A stretch of DNA of 5,165 nt from Bacteroidales bacterium (GTDB lineage: Bacteria > Bacteroidota > Bacteroidia > Bacteroidales > UBA932): assembly GCA_017958765.1 (NCBI GenBank), contig JAGDBY010000033.1, forward strand, positions 1-5,165, written 5' to 3'. The position numbers were made by a program, and so were the translations under genes. Shown here one piece after another: positions 1-5,165 of the stretch (the stretch's first letter is position 1; every line of letters begins with the position of its first letter). The notes under the pieces were generated by a model, which saw nothing but the letters and a program-made list of their open reading frames with translations, was not told where the DNA came from and searched no databases.

Positions 1-732
1 GCTCTGTACTGTGGATTCGAAGCCGCTCAGGGAGACATAGTCATCACGATGGATTCCGACCTGCAGGACGATCCGGGAGAGATTCCGGGGATGGTCAAGA
101 TGATCAAAGAGGAAGGCTACGACATAGTATCGGGCTGGAAGAAAAAGAGATACGACAACAAGCTCACTAAGAATCTTCCTTCAAAGCTATATAATGCCAC
201 AGCCAGGAAAATCACAGGAATCAAGCTCCACGATATGAACTGCGGCCTGAAAGCTTACAGAAGCGACGTGGTCAAGAAAATAGAAGTGTACGGCGAGATG
301 CACCGCTTCATCCCGTATATTGCCAAGAACGCCGGCTTTACCAAGATCGGTGAGAAAGAGATCCATCATCACGCCCTCAAATACGGCAAGAGCAAATTCG
401 GAGTCAACCGCTTTATCAACGGCTTTCTGGATCTGCTTTCACTTTGGTTCCTTCAGGTATTCGGCAGAAAGCCTATGCACCTGTTCGGAGCGATGGGCAC
501 CTTCACCTTCCTGGTCGGTTTTGTTATTGCCATCGTACTGATCGTCAACAAGCTCATAGCTCAGGCTCACGGCCTTCCTTTCAGAGCCGTAACGGATCAG
601 CCTCTGTTCTATCTGGCGTTGGTAGCTGTCCTTGTAGGTACGCAACTGTTCCTGACGGGCTTCCTGGGAGAGCTGATCTCCAGAAACTCATCTGACAGGA
701 ACAACTACGTTATCAAAGAGAGAATCAGGTAA
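1..732 (+). CDS. Family 2 glycosyltransferase, DPM1-like, membrane-anchored (5' partial)
   Basis: The reading frame is open from base 1, so the ATG at 49 is an internal methionine and the true start lies to the left. Visible are 243 residues; relatives are usually about 310-320. Residues 11-25 carry the nucleotide-sugar and metal site (GD, then DSDLQDDP at 18-25), typical of bacterial DPM1-like GT-A enzymes. The DMNCGLKAYR stretch (78-87), EMHRFIP (99-105) and KYGKSKFG (127-134) are further family signatures. Two hydrophobic segments follow, at about 160-186 and 201-226, then a short basic tail. The family moves a sugar from a nucleotide sugar to a lipid carrier such as undecaprenyl phosphate at the inner face of the cytoplasmic membrane, for glycan or glycolipid assembly. 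Donor and acceptor cannot be told from sequence. No glycan-pathway neighbour is visible. The gene converges on the bactofilin gene with zero spacing. The class is certain; the exact substrate is unknown. Confidence 0.93.
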   Translation, partial: ALYCGFEAAQGDIVITMDSDLQDDPGEIPGMVKMIKEEGYDIVSGWKKKRYDNKLTKNLPSKLYNATARKITGIKLHDMNCGLKAYRSDVVKKIEVYGEMHRFIPYIAKNAGFTKIGEKEIHHHALKYGKSKFGVNRFINGFLDLLSLWFLQVFGRKPMHLFGAMGTFTFLVGFVIAIVLIVNKLIAQAHGLPFRAVTDQPLFYLALVAVLVGTQLFLTGFLGELISRNSSDRNNYVIKERIR

Positions 733-736
733 TTAC
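729..736. repeat. Perfect 8-bp palindrome spanning two abutting stop codons
   Basis: GTAATTAC reads the same on both strands. Its centre contains the TAA of the glycosyltransferase gene (730-732) and the TAA of the bactofilin gene (735-733, minus strand), which touch without a spacer. A flanking 5-bp inverted pair, GAATC at 722-726 and GATTC at 740-744, lies outside it. The stem is too short and AT-rich, and lacks a following T-run, so it is not a convincing intrinsic terminator. Part of the symmetry follows automatically from two TAA codons meeting tail to tail. Confidence 0.6.
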
Positions 737-1116
737 AGAGATTCAAGAAGTTTCTTTCTCTCCTCTTTCTGAAACATTCTGCAGGTGGCATTGAATGTCA
801 CCTCGGGATCGATCGTTATCCTGCCGGTCACCAGATCGCCTGTGAATACGGCGCTGTCGAACAGACTTGTCATATCGGCAACCTTGAAAGATCCGGTAGC
901 TTTGCCGGACACATCGAGTTTGTTTGAAATCATCTCTCCCTCGAACACTCCGTCAGGGCCGACAATAACTTTGCCTTTGGTTTTGACTATGCCCTTAATA
1001 TTACCGTCTATACGGACGTCACCATCCGACTCGAATTCTAACTGAGTAATCTTGGATGATTTGGAAAAAAGGGAAAGGTCGTTTTCCAGGGAAGTGTATT
1101 CTACGTTGTCAGCCAT
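733..1116 (-). CDS. Bactofilin-family polymer-forming protein (small)
   Basis: This is a 127-residue protein of the bactofilin family (formerly DUF583), whose members form non-polar filaments from a right-handed beta-helix without nucleotide. Residues about 32-112 show the periodic pattern of glycines and alternating hydrophobics: IDGNIKG (36-42), VGPDGVFEGE (52-61), LDVSGKATGSFK (67-78), FTGDLVTGRITID (91-103). A 20-30 residue polar N-terminal tail precedes it, and a charged tail (QKEERKKLLESL) ends it. There is no signal peptide or membrane segment, so it is cytoplasmic, possibly membrane-associated. Bactofilins in other bacteria help place peptidoglycan-modifying enzymes or shape the cell; no such enzyme is visible here. 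The ATG at 1116 is the only sensible start, since the next upstream in-frame stop is the lpd TAA, five codons back. No clear Shine-Dalgarno sequence is seen (CAGATAACAGGT precedes the ATG). It is probably the downstream gene of the secA-lpd operon; its specific role is unknown. Confidence 0.85.
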   Translation of the reverse strand: MADNVEYTSLENDLSLFSKSSKITQLEFESDGDVRIDGNIKGIVKTKGKVIVGPDGVFEGEMISNKLDVSGKATGSFKVADMTSLFDSAVFTGDLVTGRITIDPEVTFNATCRMFQKEERKKLLESL

Positions 1117-1128
1117 ACCTGTTATCTG

Positions 1129-2514
1129 TTAAAAATGAATTGCTTCTGAATGAATTGCCGCTGCTGCCTCCATAATTCCTTCACTCATAGTCGGATGAGG
1201 GAAGACTGTTTTGGCGAGCTGCTTGGCGGTTATACCGTTCTCCATAAGGGCTACCATAGGGCCTATCATCTCCGAAACGTTGGCTCCTACCAGATTGACG
1301 CCCAGAACCTTATCGGTAGCGTCATCGGAGATTATTTTCACAAAGCCGTATTTCTCTCCGGCAGCCGTAGCCTTTCCGGAAGCAGTGAACGGGAACTTGG
1401 CCGTCTTGTATTCCAACCCTTTCTCTTTGGCCGCCCTCTCGGTGATACCTGCTGAAGCAACCTCAGGAGAAATGTATGTACAGCCCGGAATGAATGAATA
1501 ATTCACCGGCTTAGGATCCAACCCTGCGATAAACTCTACGCAGTGGATTGCCTCTGCTGAAGCCACATGGGCAAGTGCCGGAGTGGCGATGACGTCGCCT
1601 ATCGCATATATACCGTCTACTGCGGTCTTATAGTGTCCGTCAACAGGTATTCTGCCGCGGTTCAGCTCTATTCCCAGAGCTTCCAGGCCTATATTCTCGG
1701 TATTAGGGATAACACCCACCGCACTCAGGACTACTTCTGCTTCCAGATACTCAGTCCCTTTCTTGGTCTCAACCTCAACTTTGCAGAGGTCCCCTTTCTC
1801 CACGCTCTTTACTGCCGCCGAAGTCATCACCTTGATGCCGGCCTTGCGGAGAGATCGGCTTACCTGCGCGCTGGTATCATCGTCCTCGATAGGGAGAATG
1901 CGGTCCACATACTCGACAATTGTAACCTCGGTCCCCAGAGTTCTGTAGAAGAATGCGAACTCCGTTCCGATAGCGCCGGAGCCTATAACTACCATACTCG
2001 CAGGGAGCTTCTCAGGCACCAATGCCTGGCGGTAACACCAGATCTTCTCACCGTCCACAGGGGCGAACGGAAGAGAGACAGGGCGGGCTCCCGTTGCGAT
2101 GATAATATTCTTTGCACCGTATTCTGTGCAGGAGCCGTCCAGGGACGACACCGCAACTTTTCTGTCACTGGTAATGCTCCCGGTACCCTCCAGTACGGTA
2201 ACATTGTTCTTCTTGAAAAGGAAGGTTATACCCTTGTTCATTGTCTCGCTCACTCCGCGGCTTCTGGCAACTATGGCTGAGAGGTCGGCGGTAACATTCT
2301 CCGCAGAGAAACCGTAACTCTCGCCTGAAACTGCATAATGATAAGCCTGAGCGCTCTTCAGGAGGGCTTTTGTAGGGATACAACCCCAATTGAGACAGAT
2401 ACCTCCGAGCTCCGAACGCTCCACCACGGCAGTTTTCATACCGAGCTGAGATGCCCTGATAGCTGCTACGTATCCTCCAGGGCCTGAACCGATTACTATA
2501 AGATCAAATTCCAT
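1129..2514 (-). CDS. lpdA: Dihydrolipoyl dehydrogenase (E3)
   Basis: This complete 461-residue flavoprotein disulfide reductase is of normal family length. E3 reoxidises the dihydrolipoyl arm of pyruvate, 2-oxoglutarate and branched-chain 2-oxoacid dehydrogenases, or of glycine cleavage H protein, passing electrons through a disulfide and FAD to NAD+ in the cytoplasm. Visible elements in order: FAD dinucleotide fold GSGPGG (9-14); redox-active CLNWGC with Cys40 and Cys45; NAD-binding fold GSGAIG (178-183); second FAD contact GIYAIGD ending at Asp307; C-terminal dimer-interface catalytic pair in HPTMSE, His440 and Glu445. All catalytic residues are present, and HPTMSE separates it from glutathione and mercuric reductases. 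The start is fixed by the fold beginning at residue 4 and by position 5 bp after the secA stop. No E1, E2 or lipoylation gene is adjacent, so the complex it serves cannot be read here. Expression is probably coupled to secA. Confidence 0.96.
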   Translation of the reverse strand: MEFDLIVIGSGPGGYVAAIRASQLGMKTAVVERSELGGICLNWGCIPTKALLKSAQAYHYAVSGESYGFSAENVTADLSAIVARSRGVSETMNKGITFLFKKNNVTVLEGTGSITSDRKVAVSSLDGSCTEYGAKNIIIATGARPVSLPFAPVDGEKIWCYRQALVPEKLPASMVVIGSGAIGTEFAFFYRTLGTEVTIVEYVDRILPIEDDDTSAQVSRSLRKAGIKVMTSAAVKSVEKGDLCKVEVETKKGTEYLEAEVVLSAVGVIPNTENIGLEALGIELNRGRIPVDGHYKTAVDGIYAIGDVIATPALAHVASAEAIHCVEFIAGLDPKPVNYSFIPGCTYISPEVASAGITERAAKEKGLEYKTAKFPFTASGKATAAGEKYGFVKIISDDATDKVLGVNLVGANVSEMIGPMVALMENGITAKQLAKTVFPHPTMSEGIMEAAAAIHSEAIHF

Positions 2515-2519
2515 AATTA

Positions 2520-5165
2520 CTATAATCCTTTACCGTGACAGTTTTTATACTTCTTGCCGCTTCCGCACGGGCACGGGTCGTTTCGGCCCACTTTCTTCTC
2601 AACCCTGATCGGAGCGTTGCTGCGCGGCTCTGCGTTGTTGTTCAGCAGATCCGGCTTGTTGGCCTGCATAGAACTCATATCGGTCCTGCGCTCCTGTGCC
2701 TCGGTAGCTACATCCTCAGGATCCTGCTGGTCATTCTTCAGGAAGATGTAAGCCTTGAGCAGAATAGCCAGAATATCTTTGTACATCCCTTCCAGAGCGG
2801 CGATAAACAGGTCGAAACTCTCGGTCTTGTAGATAAGCTTAGGGTCTTTCTGTTCGTATGACACATTCTGCACGGCCTGCTTTAAGTCATCCATATCGCG
2901 CAGGTGCTTGATCCAGTACTCGTCAATCACTCTGAGGGTTATATTCTTCTCGATGGCCCTTACAAGCTCGCGGCCTTTGCTCTCGTACGCTTTGCGCAAA
3001 TCTACGAGAACCGTGTAGACTTTCTTGCCGTCGCTGATAGGAAGGGCGATGTTCTGATAGAACATTCTCTTCTTCTCATAGATGTAGTTGATAATAGGCC
3101 AAGCCTGCTGTATGATGACATCGTTACGTCTCTGATGAGTAGCCATAATGGTATCTCTCAGTCTGTCAGCGATTTCTACTTTCTTAGCCTTCTCGTAGAA
3201 TGCCTCGTCGAATCCCGGTTCCACGGAGAGAACCGACATCAGTTCCTCGCAGAACTCTGCATAATCCAGATTGTGATGCTTGTCCACGAATATGTCGCAA
3301 TAGTCGGTTGCCATATTGAGAACGTCTACGTCAATCCTCTCACCCGTAAGGGCGCTGCGTCTCTTGGTGTAAACCACTTCACGCTGAGAATTCATTACGT
3401 CGTCGTACTCGACCAGATTCTTACGGATACCGAAGTTGTTCTCCTCAACCTTCTTCTGCGCTCTCTCGATTGCGCCCGACAGCATTGAGTTCTGGAGAGC
3501 CTCCCCTTCATTCATACCCATACGGTCCACGACCTTGGCAATTCTCTCGGAACCGAAAAGACGCATCAGGTCATCCTCGAGAGAGATATAGAATATTGAC
3601 GATCCCGGGTCTCCCTGACGTCCTGCACGGCCTCGAAGCTGACGGTCCACACGGCGGCTCTCATGTCTCTCTGTACCGATGATTGCCAGACCGCCTGCGG
3701 CCTTCACATCGTCGGTAAGCTTGATATCGGTACCACGGCCCGCCATGTTGGTGGCGATTGTCACGGTACCAGCCTTGCCGGCCTGAGCTACAACCTCGGC
3801 CTCACGGGCATGCTGCTTCGCATTGAGGACCTGGTGCTTCACTCCGCGCATTGTCAGCATCCTGCTGAGCAATTCGGATATCTCTACTGAAGTCGTACCG
3901 ACAAGCACCGGACGGCCCTCGGCGATAAGCCTTCTGATCTCATCTATGACAGCGAAGTATTTCTCTTTCTTTGTTCTGTATATCAAGTCATCCTGGTCCT
4001 TGCGGATAACCGGACGGTTGGTAGGGATTACCACAACGTCCAGTTTGTAGATAGACCAGAACTCACCGGCCTCGGTCTCTGCTGTACCTGTCATACCGGA
4101 GAGTTTGTGATACATTCTGAAGTAATTCTGGAGAGTGATGGTGGCGAAGGTCTGTGTGGCAGCCTCAACTTTCACATTCTCCTTAGCCTCGACAGCCTGG
4201 TGCAAACCGTCGCTCCAACGGCGCCCCTCCATAATACGGCCGGTCTGCTCGTCGACGATCTTGACTTTGTTGTCAATTATCACATAGTCAACATCTTTCG
4301 TGAACATAGCGTAAGCCTTGAGCAGCTGGTCCACTGTGTGCATACGCTCCGCCTTGAGAGAATAGTTGGCATAGAGCTCGTCTTTCTTGATCTTCTTCTC
4401 GTCATCGCTCAGAGCAGGGTCCTTCTCAATCTTGGAAACTTCTTCTCCGAGCTTAGGCATCAGGAAGAAATCTGCATCGCCTACGGCGTTAGCCAGAATC
4501 TCGTTACCCTTGTCAGTGAGTTCTACGCTCCTCTGCTGCTCGTCGATGACGAAGAACAGGTCGTTGGTGATAGTCCTCTGCTCAATATCCTTGTCGGTAA
4601 ACGCGGCCCTGATAAGCTTCGCCTGAGCATCCTGCAGAATCTGCTTAATGCCCGGTTCACTCAGATAACTGATCAGCGGCTGATATTTAGGGAGCGCTTT
4701 GAAAGCTTTCAGAAGGAATACCTCTCCTTCCTCGACATTATTCTCTTTGAGAAGCTTCTTTGCCTGGTTCAGCAGCTGATTTACAAGCTGACGCTGCTGT
4801 TGGTAGAGCTTCTCGACATAAGGTTTGTATTCTATAAAAGTGGCGTCTCCTGTACGCGGTACAGGACCTGAAATGATCAAAGGGGTACGGGCGTCATCAA
4901 TCAACACTGAGTCGACCTCATCGACAATTGCAAAATGGTGTTTCCTCTGAACCAGGTCGTTCGGATTGATAGCCATATTGTCACGGAGGTAGTCGAAACC
5001 GAATTCATTGTTGGTACCGAAAGTGATGTCGGCCCTGTAGGCCTTCTTGCGGGACTCAGTACAAGGCTGGTGCTTGTCGATACAGTCTACGCTCAGACCG
5101 TGGAACTGGTAGAGCGGACCCATCCACTCGCAGTCACGTTTTGCCAGATAGTCGTTCACGGTGAC
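2520..5165 (-). CDS. secA: Preprotein translocase motor SecA (N-terminus cut off)
   Basis: The frame stays open to the right edge. The GTG at 5159 is not a start: it is the internal Val of the conserved VTVNDYLAKRD segment. The 881 visible residues lack the N-terminal region and Walker A; a Bacteroidales-type SecA of about 1,100 residues would lose roughly 220. SecA is the ATPase that drives preproteins through SecYEG. In visible numbering: DEVD box with catalytic acids 82-85 (bases 4911-4922); an extra charged, helical stretch at about 109-192 in the preprotein-binding region; QTGR and GRRWSDGLHQAVEAKE around 307-329; SGMTGTAETEA at about 356-366; NBD2 with GTTSVE (423-428), NMAGRGTD (473-480) and arginine-finger RGRAGRQGDPGSS (511-523); scaffold and two-helix finger near 746-790; a polar linker; and a CPCGSGKKYKNCH zinc site (865-877, bases 2535-2573) used for SecB or phospholipid contact. 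No frameshift or missing motif is seen. It is the first visible gene of the putative operon with lpd and the bactofilin gene. Confidence 0.98.
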   Translation of the reverse strand, partial: VTVNDYLAKRDCEWMGPLYQFHGLSVDCIDKHQPCTESRKKAYRADITFGTNNEFGFDYLRDNMAINPNDLVQRKHHFAIVDEVDSVLIDDARTPLIISGPVPRTGDATFIEYKPYVEKLYQQQRQLVNQLLNQAKKLLKENNVEEGEVFLLKAFKALPKYQPLISYLSEPGIKQILQDAQAKLIRAAFTDKDIEQRTITNDLFFVIDEQQRSVELTDKGNEILANAVGDADFFLMPKLGEEVSKIEKDPALSDDEKKIKKDELYANYSLKAERMHTVDQLLKAYAMFTKDVDYVIIDNKVKIVDEQTGRIMEGRRWSDGLHQAVEAKENVKVEAATQTFATITLQNYFRMYHKLSGMTGTAETEAGEFWSIYKLDVVVIPTNRPVIRKDQDDLIYRTKKEKYFAVIDEIRRLIAEGRPVLVGTTSVEISELLSRMLTMRGVKHQVLNAKQHAREAEVVAQAGKAGTVTIATNMAGRGTDIKLTDDVKAAGGLAIIGTERHESRRVDRQLRGRAGRQGDPGSSIFYISLEDDLMRLFGSERIAKVVDRMGMNEGEALQNSMLSGAIERAQKKVEENNFGIRKNLVEYDDVMNSQREVVYTKRRSALTGERIDVDVLNMATDYCDIFVDKHHNLDYAEFCEELMSVLSVEPGFDEAFYEKAKKVEIADRLRDTIMATHQRRNDVIIQQAWPIINYIYEKKRMFYQNIALPISDGKKVYTVLVDLRKAYESKGRELVRAIEKNITLRVIDEYWIKHLRDMDDLKQAVQNVSYEQKDPKLIYKTESFDLFIAALEGMYKDILAILLKAYIFLKNDQQDPEDVATEAQERRTDMSSMQANKPDLLNNNAEPRSNAPIRVEKKVGRNDPCPCGSGKKYKNCHGKGL
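2526..2531 (-). promoter_or_regulatory. Possible ribosome binding site for lpdA
   Basis: On the minus strand the sequence reads AAAGGA, 11 bases before the lpd ATG and inside the last codons of secA (Lys-Gly-Leu). It resembles a weak Shine-Dalgarno site with rather long spacing. Bacteroidota often initiate without such a site, so chance is quite possible. Its placement inside secA would fit translational coupling between the two genes. Confidence 0.3.

Noticed and set aside
49..51. ATG as the start codon of the glycosyltransferase
   Set aside because: The frame is open to base 1, and the preceding residues (GD and VIT just before DSDLQ) belong to the conserved GT-A site.
740..790. Intrinsic terminator near the glycosyltransferase 3' end
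   Set aside because: The A- and T-rich stretch offers only very short stems with tiny loops, has no G+C-rich stem with a T-run, and codes for the bactofilin C-terminus.
1117..1128. A separate promoter for the bactofilin gene between it and lpd
   Set aside because: The 12-bp gap cannot hold a promoter. I saw no clear Bacteroidota-type -7 (TAnnTTTG) and -33 pair just upstream within lpd, though I did not scan the whole gene exhaustively.
1567..2280. A 237-codon open frame on the plus strand, opposite lpd
   Set aside because: It is antisense to the NAD and FAD domains of a complete E3 gene, with a Cys-, His- and Arg-rich translation of no known family.
2904..3488. A 194-codon open frame on the plus strand, opposite the SecA C-terminal half
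   Set aside because: It is antisense to the conserved SecA scaffold region, with no domain or convincing start signal.
4107..4871. A 254-codon open frame on the plus strand, opposite secA
   Set aside because: It lies wholly antisense to well-conserved SecA sequence, and its translation shows no recognisable domain. It is a by-product of secA codon use.
5157..5159. GTG as the start codon of secA
   Set aside because: It encodes the Val of VTVNDYLAKRD, deep within nucleotide-binding domain 1. Codons for Val-Thr continue upstream to the edge, so the gene is cut by the window.

Overview
The window most likely comes from a member of the Bacteroidota, probably order Bacteroidales. The strongest evidence is the SecA fragment. 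Its wording around the DEVD box, the extra helical segment in its preprotein-binding region and its long linker to a zinc-binding tail match, as I remember them, the roughly 1,100-residue SecA of Bacteroides relatives. It does not resemble the shorter proteobacterial form. The absence of strong Shine-Dalgarno sequences fits the same phylum. Base composition looks balanced, and the codon style appears uniform across the genes.

Layout: bases 1-732 (+ strand) hold the C-terminal 243 residues of a family 2 glycosyltransferase of the bacterial DPM1-like type, cut by the left edge. Three genes on the minus strand fill the rest. In transcription order they are secA (5165 down to 2520, its N-terminus cut by the right edge), a complete dihydrolipoyl dehydrogenase gene (2514 down to 1129) and a small bactofilin-like gene (1116 down to 733). 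Gaps are 5 bp between secA and lpd and 12 bp between lpd and the bactofilin gene, so the three are probably one operon. The glycosyltransferase and bactofilin genes converge with no base between their stop codons. The window is almost wholly coding, with no untranslated stretch over 12 bp.

The three operon members belong to different cellular jobs: the protein-export motor, the shared E3 of 2-oxoacid dehydrogenases and the glycine cleavage system, and a membrane-associated polymer-forming scaffold. Nothing in the sequence ties them into one pathway. Co-transcription of housekeeping genes is the simplest reading, although the bactofilin could act in envelope organisation alongside SecA and the lipid-linked glycosyltransferase. 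I found no RNA gene, mobile element, CRISPR array or convincing new system. The points most worth a second look are the zero-gap convergent junction, the odd operon partnership and the small bactofilin.
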